Made by a program: the position numbers and the translations under genes | In this document: in pieces, positions 28,895 to 43,800 of the stretch | Numbering within the stretch: position 1 is the stretch's first letter | Layout: each line of letters begins with the position of its first letter | NCBI RefSeq assembly: GCF_027887165.1 | Contig: NC_077230.1 | Location: forward strand, 346,079,989 to 346,143,988 | DNA from: Monodelphis domestica | Taxonomy: Eukaryota; Chordata; Mammalia; Didelphimorphia; Didelphidae | Direction of reading: 5' to 3' | Length of the DNA stretch: 64,000 bases | The notes under the pieces: generated by a model | Seen by the model: the letters and a program-made list of their open reading frames with translations, nothing else | Database searches by the model: none | What the model was told of the DNA's origin: nothing

Positions 28895-31800
28895 CTGCCC
28901 AAAAGAAAGGAAAAAAGGATACAAGGGTTATTTTCAACATTTGCCTCTATCCCCTGCCCTTGCATCCTTCAAGGCTCAACTTAAGTCCTATTTCTTCTAG
29001 GATGCCCTTCATCCAGGTCCATAGTAATATTTCCTTTTTAATACCACATAAATGATTAGGCTATAAAACTCTATCTAGGCCATGTTTTCCCTAGAATAAT
29101 GCTCTAAACACAGTAGGCCCTTAACAAATGTTTGTTGAATGAATTTAATTTCTTCAGTCACAGTGGGAGCTCCCCGAGGAGAGGGTTTCCTTCTTTCTCA
29201 AGGACAAGGTTGAACACTTGGTGGGGGATGTGAGGAGAGGAGAGATATTCCTACTTAATGACTGACAGTCCTAAAATGGTTCCTAACCTGGAGATGATTG
29301 TGACTTTGTTAGAGGTCCACAGTGAGTATTTTTCATCTCAAAGATGAGGAAATTGCATTAGGGGAGGGTTCTTAGACATATACAAATTGATCAGTTCAGA
29401 GAAAGTGGTTGAAAACCTAAGTATCTATTCTTTATTTCTCATTCAGGTAAGTGATTTTTGGCAAAGCTATTAAGATCCACAGCTAGTACCATCTGGCCTC
29501 AGTCCTCCCATTTCATGTGCCTTTCCTTCTCAGACCAGGAGTTTTTCAAAGGTGGTGGCTATCTTTTGCCTTTGAATGAGGCATTAGAAATATGGACCTT
29601 AGATTCTTTTCTTCCCTCTATATTTCCACCTACTCTATTAAGGAAAATGCAGAGGACCAAAAAACCTGCCTATAAGGAAGGTTCAAGTTCTTGTTTTGTC
29701 ATAATGTAAGACCTTTAATCAAATCAGTTTGGGTACAGTTCCCTTCTCTGGAAAATGGGCATAGTAATAGTTAAAAAACCTACCTATGTAGAATGTTTTG
29801 CAAACTATAATCTAAGTTATTATTACTGTTCCCCCAAAGAAGGAGATTATTCCTGGGCAATTATTAACTGTTAGAAATGGGAAATATTTGAAGAATAAGA
29901 TCTCTCCAAGAAAGAAGCAGCTAGTCTGCTAAGGGGATAAATGGGGCACTGGCCTTAGAAGAAATTAGTGCTAAGTCTGTCTGGCCCATCATCTTACCAC
30001 TGAAATCCACCAATAGGCTCTGTAAACCTGTGACGAACCAAGAACGTTGCAACAGCTTCAGCTACCTAAAAAAGGGAGAGATATAGATCATTAGAAAAAC
30101 TTAAGATGCTTAGTTCAACAAACTGGAGGTTGTATGTCCTTCTCTGTTAGAATATAAAGGCCTGCTTTTGGTGAGATGCAGATCTATAGAAAAATAAGTG
30201 CCATTTTTGCCTGAGAAGCTCCAAGTTATATTGGCCTACATGTACCTGGGTTGATGTGAGCCTATCCAAAATGGGTTGCAGAGAACATAAGCTGAGAACA
30301 AGATAGATATAACTTATATGACCCTAATTACATGCCATCTGTCATTGAAGAAGCACAGGCCAAAACTAAAAGGTATATAGTTTACAGATACCTGGAAAGT
30401 ATCTTAGAGTTCACATGGTCCAATCCCCTCATTTGAAAGAAAAAGTACTTAGGAGGTTAAATGACTTGTCTTGGGGTCACACAGGTTCCTGGACTCCAGC
30501 AATCTCTCAACACTGTCTCACATAAGCCTCCCTTAAACAGTATATAGTCCAACTACCTCATTGTACAGGAGAGAAAACTGTAGTCCAGACAAATTGAATG
30601 ATTTTTTTGTTATTTTGTTGTTGACTAATTGTTCAGGCATATCTGAGTCTTTGTGACCCCTGAATCATAACACACCAGGCCCTTCTATCCTCCAAGTTCA
30701 TGTTTGTTATTTCCTGTGTCACTATCTATCCACCACATTCCACTTTTCTTTTTGTCTTCAATCTTTCCTATCAGGACCTTTACCAACGAGCCTTGTCTTC
30801 TTATTATGTGGTCAAAGTATTTAAGCTTCAGTAACTGACTTTCCAATGAATAGTCTCAATTTATTTTTTTATGTAGTGAATGATTTGATCTGCAGAGCTT
30901 AGTTTTCTTTAATAGACCTACTCTCACCTCCATACACTGCCAATAGAAAATACATGTCTTTGGCCACATGGAACTTTGTTAGGTTAAGTGATTTAACTGA
31001 GGCAAAAAAACAAATGTATGATGTGCCATGACTTGGAACTCCCTTCTCATGGCTGTAAGAATAGTCATTCTTTCTATACATTATGCTATTTCACATCAAT
31101 TTCAAAGAGTGGGCTGAGAAAGAAGATACATGGAACTTTTGTCAAATCATTCCAAATCCTCCCCAATGTCCCCACCTTGGAGTCATCTTATTACCTACTT
31201 ACCCATACGTTATGTCTGTATTTTCCACAATAATCTCTGTATTACCAGAAATACAAGGAACACTGGAAAAAATGTCCACAAACATATACTTGGCTAGTCA
31301 TTAACCTGGAGCAGGGTATTGGGGGACAGATTTTGTAACTCATAAAAGAGATAAATATACAAAATGGCCCTCAGTCCTACAGAGCCTCCTTAGCTTCAAT
31401 AGGGCTATCAAGAAAGTAGGGTAGCATAAAAGAGGCACAATAACACATTGTTTCTTGGGTATCTAAAAGCATTAATCTGACTGACACAGGTCAATGAATG
31501 GATCCACTACTAGAAGAAGTGAACTATATCCACATAAACAGAGGTTCCTGTTATAAAGGAAACCAAAAGCTGTGGCTAAATGAAAAAGATGGTGTTGTTT
31601 CAAAACATTTCATGGGACTCTTAGTCATGTTGCCTTGTGGTGCTTATGACATGTGGAGAGAACAAATGTGAAGACAGTGACAACTATGTCAACATCTATT
31701 GCAAAGGATGAAATAAAAGAAATTCTATAAGGCCTTGATAAGACCAAGACTGCCAAACCAAATGAACACATAACTTGACACTTGGTAAGAAATAAACAAA

Positions 31801-34800
31801 GATGATAGTGGAGAGAAGACACCTATAAACATATTTGAAAATGTGGAAAGAGAATATGGTAGAGAAAAAACATAGACCCACCTAATCTCTACCCAAATAA
31901 CCCTCCAAATAATTTGACTGTATCACCTCAAAATGAATTCTGGAGCACCAGAACCCACAATATGACAGGTTGAAATGATTTTCCTTTAAGAATTAGAATT
32001 TGACAAATTTAGCTAATGACTCCGTAAGACATCAAGAAAAAATTAAGCAAAGTCAAAAGAGTGAAGAGATAGAAAATGTACAATTTCTTATTGCAAAAAC
32101 AAATGACCTGGAAAATAGATCCAGAAAAGATCATTTAAGAATTATTAGACAATCTGAAAGACACGATTAAGAAAAAAAAGTTTTATGTCATCTCTCAAGA
32201 AATTATCAAGAAACTGCCCCAATATCCTAAAATCAGAAGGTAAAGCAGAAATGTAAAGAATCCACTGATCACCTCCTGCAAGATATCTCTGAAGGAAAAC
32301 TCTCTCAAGAATATTATAGCCAAATTCCAAAACTCCCAAACCAAGGAGAAAATAATGCAAGCAGCCAAAAAGAAACAATTCAAATATTGTGGACCCAGGG
32401 TCAGAATAATATAAGATTTAACAGCTTCCACATTAATGAACTGGAAGGCCTGGAATATATTTCAGAGAGCTAAGATTTCAAAAAAGAATCACCTACCTAG
32501 CATAATCTTTCAGGGGGATAATGGGTATTCAATGAAATGGAGGACGTTCAAACATTCCTGATGAAAATTTCTTATTTGTATCCTTTGACCATGCCAATTG
32601 GGGAATACCTCCCCATACCTATCAGATTGGCTACTTTGCCAGAAAAAGAAAATGAGAAAACTTGGAGGGGATATGGGAAAACTGAGACACTAATGTACTA
32701 TTGGGGGAGTTGTGAAATGATTTAACCATTCTGGAGAACAATTTGGATCTCTGCCCAAAGGGCTATAAAACAAGACCATTACTAGGTCTGCAGCCCAGAG
32801 AGATAAAAAACAAAAAGGAGGACCTATATGTACAAAAATATTTAAAGCTAATTTTCCTGTGGTAGCAAAGAATTGGAAAGTATGGGGATATTCATCAATA
32901 TTGGGGAATCAAAATTGGGGAATGGCTGAGTAAATTACAGTATAGAATACTATTATGCTATAAGAAATGAAGAACAAGAGGAGCTAAGAAAAACCTGGAA
33001 AGACTGAAATAAACTGAAGCCCAGTAAAGCAAGTAGAACCAGGAGAACATTGTACATGATGACAGCAATACTGTATGATGAACAACTGTGACTAACTTAG
33101 CTGTTCTCAGAAATACAACATTCCAAAAGAATCCCAAAGGACTAATGATAAAAAATACCATATGCTTCCAGAAAAAGAACTGATGGAGCCTCAATCCAGG
33201 CCAAAATAAACTTTTTTCACTTTATTTTTTCTTATTGTTGTTGAGGTTCCTTCCACAAAAGGATTAATGTAGGGAAATGGTTATATATATAAAGTTTACA
33301 CTGGATTGCTTACCATTTAGAGGGGGAGAAGGAAATGTAAAAAATTATTATTACTTGTAATTAGGGAAAAAATAAAATATCAAAAAACTTTAAAAGGTAA
33401 AGAAGCAAAAATGGTGAGTAGAGAGAATTCTATTCTTGGAGTACGAGAGCCTACGTTTTGATAAGTGATTTTTACTCAACTTCAGTTTTGTCATCTGTAA
33501 AATGAGGAGAATATCTATTGTGAGGTTAAAATAGCCCCACAGCACTCTCTGATATGTGTGTGTAATATGGTCATCTCAAGGAATGAAGATTGGATCTGAC
33601 ACTTCATGAACGTTGGGAGCTGCCGGTCACCTTCTAGCCTGAAGGAATCTCTAAGAGTAGTGAGAGAAGTGACTTGACCAAAGGCACAATTTAAGTAAGG
33701 GTCAGAGGCAGGACTTACACTTTAAGAGTTTTCAGGATCTAAGGGCAGCTATCTGTCCCCTTGCTCCTCATCAATATTTATAAACATCTCTATCTACATT
33801 TATGTGTATTAGTAGAGAGGAATTCCCATGTTTTCAAAATCACAGACCCTTATCATACAAGTATATATATTTAAGTACACACATATGCACCTGCATTATC
33901 TTTTGGATTACTCTTCAGTTCTCAATATCATTTCTTTTTAGAGTAAACTAGGAGGTACTAGACATAGATATTTGAGTTATTTCAGATTTAGCTGCATGTT
34001 AACCTTTGACAAGACACCAAGTTAGAAGAAAATTATAAAGATGGCAAGACACTCTAGATAGCTATAATAGTTCTATTATGGCCTATTTAAATCAGAGACT
34101 GATTCTAAAAAAGAAAGAATGGATAAATGTAAACATAATGATTTTGATTATCATGTCTCTAAATTAACTATTATAAAATAGTTGCTACAACCCAGAAGAA
34201 GTTGCCAAAGAACCCAGAAATAACTTTACCCAAAAAACAGAACTTCCTTACTCAATAGAGATAAATGACATCCAAAAGCAACATTAGTTTAGATTAAGTT
34301 GATTTTCAAAAAATGAGATGAGGACAATGGAAAATAAGATGCAATATCAGCTCACAAAACAAAGCTATAGAGGAAGAAATTACTATGTATCTGTCGAAAG
34401 CCTGGCATGAATCCTACCTAACCCAGATCATCTCAAGAACATTCATAGATGAAACTGAAACATAAATAATAAACAAACATGAGATAGAATAGATCTGCCA
34501 CATTTGCTATAGTGATCATTACCAATAACCACCATGTTTGCAAGTGCAAATTGCTGTGAAGGATAAGAAGGAAGACCATTTGACAAACCAGAGTGCATCC
34601 AGAAAAGGATGGTAAAGGGGTATGAAACTCTGTGTGAAGATCAGTTAAGGAAACTGGGGATCTCTAATGAGGAGATAAAACTTGGAAAGAAAATGATCAA
34701 TTTTATCCAAATATCAAAGGGGTTGCCATGAGGAAGAAGAGGCAAATTCATCTGTGCTATCCTGGAAAGCAGAACCAGAAACAGGAGTAAGTGGTGAAGT

Positions 34801-37800
34801 TATAGGGAGGCAGATTTTGGCTCAGCAGAACTTCCTAATAAACACAGCTGTCCAATACAAGAATGTGCTGCTGATGGGGGCAGCTGCGTAGTTCAGTGGA
34901 TAGAGAGCCAGGCCTAGAGACGGGAGGTCTTAGGTTCAAATCTGGCCTCAGACACTTCCCAGCTGTGTGACCCTGGGCAAGTCACTTGACCCCCATTGCC
35001 TAGCCCTTACCACTCTTCTGTCTTGGAGTCAATTGACTCCAAGACAGAAGGTAAGGGTTAAAAAAAAAAAAGAATATGCTGCTTCAGGAAGAAGTTCCAC
35101 TACTAAAAAGTTCTAGAAAAGGCTTAAGGAACACTTAAAAAATGTTTTAGAAGCCTCCTTATGCTGATTCTCATGTAGTGCCTAATAGAACTCTCTGGTT
35201 TCAGAGAGAGCATTAATCAAAGCTATGGAGCTAAGACATACCACTAGCTGAATATCTTATTACTACTAGCCGATATTTCCCCCCACACACCATCTCTGAT
35301 CTGAAATAATAGGGTCCTTTAAGACTCTATAACCCAAAGAGGTCCTAAGTGTGTCTCATAGCCTGCCTAAGTCTCTAAGCAGCTACAATTGACTGGTTTT
35401 GCCTCCTACAGCAACCTGATTTCATACTACCAATCAACCTACTTGAGGAACAGAGACTGCTGGTGTTAGAATCTGGGAAATGGTTCTTTCTGTAATTTTG
35501 GTGGCAAGAACAGGTTCAACTGCATTTCAGAAACCAGGTAGCTCTAGCCCACCCAAGTCCCAAATTTTTATCCATGCAAGGCATTCTAAGTCTAAAATCT
35601 GTAAAAATGTGTAAGCTGTTGTTTTATTCTCACCTTGTCAGGAGCATCTTCATGAACTGCATGGCCACACTGAGGAAGTACCTGCATCTGAAACTTTCCT
35701 GGAAAGAAAAGTAAAACCAATGTCATCTCAGTTATATCCTTTCCACTGCCTTTGAAGCACTTTTTTCCACAAAGGAAGGACATTTCAAAGTTTCTCTGTT
35801 CTTGACCTTGTGTCCTAGCCATGAGGCCTATGATCATTGTAAATGCAGCAATGCCATTGCCTTATTTTAATTTTTATTAAAAACACCACTCTAGGGTTTA
35901 AAGGTTTACAAAATGGTTTCCTCACAATCCCCTGTAAAGTAGGTAGTAAAAGATTATCATCAGAAGCTAAGAGGGATTAAATGATTTGCTCCGAGTCACA
36001 GCAATGCTAAGAACTAGAGCTTAGTTATCTCATGACTCTAAGCCTATTGCTCTATTATGTCATGCTGCCTCTAAGTTTTTCAAAGCTTCTTACAAATCCA
36101 GTGGAGAGTGGCAAAAGTATTAGACTCAGACAGAAGACCTAAGTTTGAATCACCACTTTTGTAGATCTTTCTTAGTTTTTGTAACTATTTTCTCCTGGTT
36201 TTCCTATCTACCTATCTGACAAATCCTTCACAGTGTCCTATACTCCAAGGTTCTCTTCTAGGTCCTCTTCTTATCTCTCTATACCCTTCTCTTAAGTATT
36301 TTCTTCAGCTCTCAGAAGTTGAGTGGCTATTTCTAAGTGGATAACTCCTAAATCTTTATATCTAATCCTATCTATTCTCTTGTAATCAAGTCCTAAAACT
36401 ATGGCTGCCTCCTGGACAATTACAGAGGGATGTTGCACAGGAACCTCAAATTCAACATGTTCAAAAGAGAACTCATGTTTTCTTCCTTAATGCATTCCTC
36501 CTCCAACTCTTTACTGGTAAGGACACTGTCCTTCCTTGTTAACCAGTTTTACAGCTTAATGTCATTTTCTTTCCTTCACTTTAACTCATCTATTCCCACA
36601 AAATATATTTCACATCCAATTCCTTTCTTCAGTCACACATGCCATGAACCTAGTTAGGCTCTCATAGCCTTTTGCTTGGACAATTGCAATACTTTATTAA
36701 TTAAAATCCTGCCCACCAATCTTTCTTCTCTCCAAAGCAAACAAGAAATCAATTTTCCTTTCATGCCACTTCCCTGCTCAAGAAGCTTCATTGATTCCCC
36801 ACTGCCTCTAGAATACAAACTCCTAAACTTGATATTTTAACTCATTCACAAACCATCTACAACATACCTTTTTAGACTGCTTTCATATTTATTTGTCTTC
36901 ATGTATTCCACATTCTACCCAGAGTTGTAATCCCTAAACTCACTGCATCCTTTGCCCAGGCTTTCCCCACTTATTGCCTCTTAGAATCCTTAGCTTTCCT
37001 GAAGATTTCCCAATTTCCTAAACCTAGATTTCCTAATCTTAGCCTCTCCTTTCGGAACTATTTCCTGATTCCTTCAGTTGCAATGTTTTCTCCTTCATTT
37101 CACTATATGTAACTTATCTTTGCAAATGTTATCCCTCTCCAACCCACAGCAGACTTCTTGAGGGCAGGAACTATTGTTCATTTTGCCTTTGTATATCCTG
37201 CATCTAGTATAGTGCTCTGTGCAAATCTGGGACTTAATGAATAGTAATAATGTCTTGACTATTATGTTGTAGAGGGAACCCTTATTTAGGACCAGGCTAC
37301 TAGATGGCCTCTGCTTGAGATTCTATAATTCTGTAAAACATATGCACCCCACTGTCTAAAGATTTTCACTTTGGCTTGGGTAATCTTTCTATCTGTAGTA
37401 TATAAACTGAGTTGAAACCAGAGAGAATAGGGGTGGGGTAGGAGCAGAAGTTCAAATTTAGCTCTCAAAATCTGATAAATAGCTGAGATGAAAATACTGT
37501 ACAGAAGTATCTGAAAAAAAACAAAATTGTGGCTTCTGGGAAGGGCATATGATATTAAGGGAATCAGCTGTGACCCAGGTGTTCTTTTGTGTTAAAAATT
37601 GCTGGTGGCCCCAAGGAATAGTATCATATTTCTACCTCAATTTGAGCACAGAAGGGAACCAAAAGAAGAAAACTGAATGGAGTTGATGGATAAAAATGGC
37701 CAGGGCTAGCTGTTCATCTTTACTGCCTTACACTAGTTTCTTTCAGTCAAACTGTCCTGAACTTTAGAAATCCCACTATGAAGCTGATACTGTCCTTTTC

Positions 37801-40800
37801 AGCAGGTAACATAAGAAATCTTATGTTCTTTGCAAAATGGGAGCCCAGAACTTAGTAGAGAAACTTGCTATGGAATAGTAGAGAGAACCCTGACAAGAGT
37901 CTTTAAAGGCTATACTGGGAGAAAAGGGAGAACAATGAAATGATAGGAACATAACATCAAGTAGATAGGATGATAATAATTGATGGCAGGGAAAATGCAA
38001 ACTACTTCAATTTTCTCTGTCAAGGGCAGTGGAAAGAGACTGTAAAGAACAGGTAGGTGGCAAGAAGTTAAAACTGAAGTTAACTAAGAGATGGTGAAGC
38101 ATCTGGCTGCCCACGATCAGTTCAAATAGAAAGGCAGACTTACCTTATTTCCTTATTTGCATGGTTATTAAAACACCAGGAGAATGCTTTTGATATAGTT
38201 TACCTATATCTTAATAAAATATCTGATGAAAATCTCTCAGGCTATTCCTTGGAAAGATGTGGCCTAAACAACTGTACTATTAGAAAAATTCTGAACTGGC
38301 TGAATGGCTGGTCCCAAAGAATGGTCATTGAGAAAGCCATCCCCAGTGGAATACCCTATCATCTTTGCTTGATTTTTTGTTGTTTAATACTTTTATGAGC
38401 AACTTGGATAAAGGTATAGACAATTTCCTTTTCAAATTTGTAAGTGACATCAAAAAATGGAAGGGGGAATTAACAGACTAGGTAATAGATTTAATATCTG
38501 AAAAGATTTTTTACAATCTAGATAAGAAGAAATTTAGTAGGGATAAATAAGTTTTTACACTGGATTTTTTAAAATAACTTCATAAATATTAGATGAGAGA
38601 TGGATGGTTAGATAATTTGTTTGAAAAAGATATCAGGGGTATTAGACTAAAAGTTAAATAGGAATCCAGCATTTAGCAAGGTGCCTAACACATAGTAGGT
38701 GCTTAATAAAGCATTCTTGTAATTGTTCTAATTTTCCTGTGTTGGCTCATCATTCATTTTTTAATTAATTAATTTAGAATATTTTTCAATGGTTACATGA
38801 TTCATGTTCTTTCCCTCCCAAAGCCAACAAGCAATTCCAGTGGGTTTTATATGTATCACTGTTCAAAACCTATTTCCATGTTATTCATATTTGCAATAGA
38901 ATGATCATTTAAAGTCCAAATCCCCAATCATATACCCACTGAACCATGTGATCAATCATATATTTTTCTTCTGTGTTTCTATACCCACAGTTCTTTCTCT
39001 GGATGTAGATAGCATTCTTTCTCATAAATTCCTCTGGATTATTCTGGATCACTGCATTGCTGCTAGTAGAAAAGTCTATTATATTAGATTGTGCCACAAT
39101 GTTAGAGTGTGTACAAGTTCCCTTGGTTCTGCTCATTTTGCTCTGCATGAATTCCTGGAGGTCTTTCCAGTTCACATGAAATTCCACTAGTTCATTATTC
39201 CTTTCAGCACAATAGTATTCCATCACCCATCAGATACCACAAATTGTTCAGACATTCCCCAATTGATGGACACCCCTTTCTTTCCAGATTTTTGCCATTA
39301 AAAAAACTGGCTCATCATTCTTATTTTGTGTGTGTAAACATATATATATATATTATATCATTACCTGTACTGCAACTTTCCTAAGGGCTGGGATTTTTTC
39401 ATTTTTATCTTAGTATCTCTAGTGCCTAAGCAGTGTGTGGCATAATAGGTATTTAATAAATGCTTTACTAGTTTTAGAACTTACCTTGCATCTGGCCAAT
39501 TGTGAGATCTTTATCTAGCCTGTCAACACCTAGAACAAAGAAGAAAGACCACTCAGGGCTAATTTGGGAGGATATCCTCTGAAACTGGCTTAAACAATGA
39601 CCTATACTGCAAAGTAAGAGGTTTAAACTATAGAACCTCTATGTCTCTTTCAGCTCTAAGTCTATGATACTTTGTTTTGTTTTTTTAATGAAAAATTAGT
39701 TTAATGTGATTACATTACTTAGTTAAGTACATAGTTTATAATTTTTTTTAATTTTTTAATTTTTATTTGGTCATTTCCAAACATTATTAATTGGAAACAA
39801 AGATCATTTTCTTTTCTTCCCTCCCCCCCTCCCTCCACCTCTCCCACAGCCGACACGCAATTCCACTGGGTATCACATGTGTTCTTGATTCAAACCCATT
39901 TCCATGTTGTTGGTATTTGCATTAGAGTGTTCGTTTAGAGTCTCTCCTCAGTCATATCCCCTCCACCCCTGTAGTCAAACAGTTGCTTTTCGTCGGTGTT
40001 TTTACTCCCACAGTTTATCCTCTGCTTGTGGTCTATGATACTTTGTTGACTGAACATGGAATCACTGAAACGTTAGGGCTGGCAAGGACCTCACTGGTCA
40101 CCTAGTTCAATCATACCTTGATTGAATCCCTCTCCTTGAACAGAAAGAGAATAGACATCCTTGAATAGAAAACACTCTCAAGAAGCCATCCAGCTTCTAT
40201 AAGACTGGGGAACTCATTTCATCCTGAGACAACTCATTCCATATTAGAATACCCACAATTGTTTGGATAGCTCTATAATCTTATAGCATTAGTCTAAATT
40301 CTGCATTCCGGTATAAAGTTGGTCAAGTCTGACAACTATTATACTCCTTTATTTATTTCCCCTCCTTTGGCTACACACCTCCAATTTCTTTAGTAATTCT
40401 CATAAGGCCCAATTTTCAGTCTCTTCACCATCCTGGTGCATGCTGTTATATTGATGTGCTGCCTAAAATGTGGTACCCAAAATAAAATACAATATTCCAG
40501 ATGTGGTCTAATAAAATAAAAGAATAATAGTATTACCAAATTTTTTCTGCTATTCTCATCTAAGGTTACCTTGAAGTTACTTTATATACACCTAAAAATA
40601 TCTATACATGTACATGCTGTATCCCTTATTAGATTAAGCTCTCTGGGAGCAGGGACTTCTTTGCTTATGTATTTGAATAATTAGTACAGTGCCTAGCACA
40701 CGAATAGCAGCTTAACAAATGCCTGCAACTAACTGAAGTCAAAATATTTACATTCTCGAAATGTTTGCTCCACTCAAATAAGCCTGTCATTTTATCCAGC

Positions 40801-43800
40801 ATATAGTCAAAATGAAAAGGGAAAGAAAGCTTCTGTACTATAAAAGTCAGTTCTATGAATTGCTGAACTCTTCTTATCAAACCTTCTAATCTGGCACAAC
40901 TGGTTATCTCTTTGTACCTCATGTGTGACACCAATCTCCTGCTTTAGGATCACTACACTGGCTATTTCTCAAGCCCATAATGTATTGCCCTCCTTACCTC
41001 CAATTCTTCTTTCTAGATCCAATGAGCACCACATTCAACATGAAGTCTTTCCTAATGCCCACAACTCCTGGGACCCTTTCTCCCAAACTACTTTATGTTT
41101 TAACTTCTTTTATTTATTTGTATTTATTCTCTTTGCACTTATTCTGTATAGATTTACAGATGTATTTGTTGCCTCTCCCATTTGAATAAATGTTTCTTGA
41201 GAGTTGAGACAGCTTTAGTTTTATATTTATATGCCTGATGTAGGCACAATGCATGGTATTAGTAGGCATTGAGTAATAAATGCTTTTTGACTCACAGAAA
41301 ACTACCTTGGGCTCTCTGCTCACGACTCAATCCCATGGGAGCTTTTATCATGATGATTTCTTTTCTACTTCTATCTGAAGACAACTTTTGATTCTCTGAT
41401 GCTTTCTAAGGACATTCCTACCAATCAATGACTAAGCTTGAAAGAGAGACCAGGGTTTAATAAAGAGAATGCAATGCAGGGGTGCTCATGGTAGCCCATA
41501 CCAAGGGGATGGAATAATATAGCTTAATTTTTCAAATTTGGATCACTCCAGATGGATCCATGTCAACTCAAATTCCCAGTACCTGAAAATGAACCACATC
41601 CCATTTCAATGGATTCTATGTCATGTCTCTTGAGGTAATGGGTAATAATAAAAAAAAAATCTGCTGGGCTATTCCTCAATATATAAATGGTCAAAAGATA
41701 CAAACAGTTCTCAAAGAAAAATTATAAACTATAAACTCTATGAAAGAATGATCCAAATTATTAATGATAAAAGAATGAAAATCCTAGCTTTGGTTCATAT
41801 TGTGCAAATTGGCAAAGAAGATAAAAGATGAAAATAATCAATGCTAGAGGGATTATGAGAAGCTAGGTATCTTATTGCAATGTTGGTATAGCTGTAAATC
41901 ATCAAACATTCTGGAAAGCAATCTGGAATTAGGCAAATAAAGTGACTAAAATGTCTAAATCCTTGGAGCCAAAGATTCTACTACTACTGGACTTATGGCC
42001 CAAGGAAGCCATTGATAAGAAGAAAGTCTTCATATATAATAAAAAAATTATGACAGGATTTTTTTGTGATGGCAAAGAATTAGAAACAAAGTGGATACTC
42101 ACTGATTGGGGAATAACTAAACAAACTGTGGAATATAAATGTAATATAATGTTATTTCATTAAAAGTAGAACCTGATGTTTTCTGTTTGGTCTTTTTTAT
42201 ATTCTCAGCACTTAATATAGTGTCTGGCACATAGCAAGCCCATAATTAAATACTTGTTGACTGTCTGACTAGAGGAAATGGCAAATATGATGGATACAGA
42301 GATATATGGAAAGATTTATGCAAACTAATGAAAGATGAAGTAATTAGAACTAAGAAAATATACACAATGACTAAGACAAGATAAATAAAAAGAACCACAA
42401 AATAATCAAAATTGAATGATGCAAATTACAAAGAACAAGCATATCCCCAAAAAAGAGATATGAGAAGACATCCATAATTACCCCTTAACAGAAGTGGGAT
42501 GTCCATGGGTGTGGTACATTTCAAATATGCTTTGTTGGTTTTTTCCTTTTCTTTTTTCTTTAAAAATATTACTTATGTTATGGGATTTTTATAAGATATA
42601 TCCCATGTATGTTAGGAGAAATTCTGGTGTTATAAAAAAATGAGATACTAATAAATATTTTAAAGGAAAAGAAAACATTAAAATATAAGATTATCTAAAT
42701 AGGGGGAAATTTTATGTGTTTCTGAGAAGGTGGGAATCATAAGAGTAGAATTCTCAGTAATTTTATTATTGAGATCACTATCCATTTGGTAAACTGTTTT
42801 AATAAGCACCAACACAAATTACAGTATATTCATAAATAAATACTCACCTGCAAGAAGCAGTAGTTTAGGAATAGGACAGCTAAGAAAGAGGTTGGATAAG
42901 CCTCTGAACCAACCATCCCAGTACTTTTCTGTTTTTGCCAGTTCAATTCTCCAGGTATATGGATGGTCCTTCTTGGTCTAAAGAGAGAAAAAAAGTTAGG
43001 TAATTGACTATAATCAGAGAAAAGGGGCAACAATTCAAATTAATTAAACAAACATTTATTAAGTTCTTGCTGTCACACAAGGCACTGTTGTTGAGGACAT
43101 AAGGATGACAAATGACATAGTCTTATCTTTAGGGAATCTGAGGTCTAATAGGGTGGGGATGAAACATTTATCTATGGTAGAATGTGATGGGGCAGAGAGA
43201 GATCTAAGCAATGTACAAGGAAAATTTGTAAAAATTTTTACTTATGTCTTTTATGTTTCCATTTTCCCGCTCACTCTCTGGAGATGAACATTCATAAGTT
43301 ATTCTTCAGATATTAAATTTGTAACTATATATTGTTCTCTTAGTTCTACTTGTTTCACTCTTCATTTTCTCATAATTCTTTCCAAGTTTAAAAAAAATTA
43401 ATCTGCTTATTGTTTCTTATGGTGTATTCCATCACAATCATATACCACAATTTATTTAGTCATTCCCTGACTGATAGACATCCCCTTCATTTCCAAGTCT
43501 TTGCCACCATAGAGGGACCTGCTACAAATATTCCAGAACATAGAAGTTCTTTTCCTTTTTTCCTGATCTCCTTGGGAAACAGACCTAGCATTAGTATTGC
43601 TGGGTCTAAGGGTATACATAAGGGTATAACTCCACATTGCTCTTCAAAATGGTTAGCTAAGTTCATAGTTCCACCAACAGTGTATTAGTATCTTAAGGAA
43701 ATTTAAATAGAGATAAATCATCAAAGGAAACAAATAGTCCTGGGAAAAGATAAAAAAAACAGGATTCTGAAATTATGGCAGACCCTGGCATTTCTCAAAT

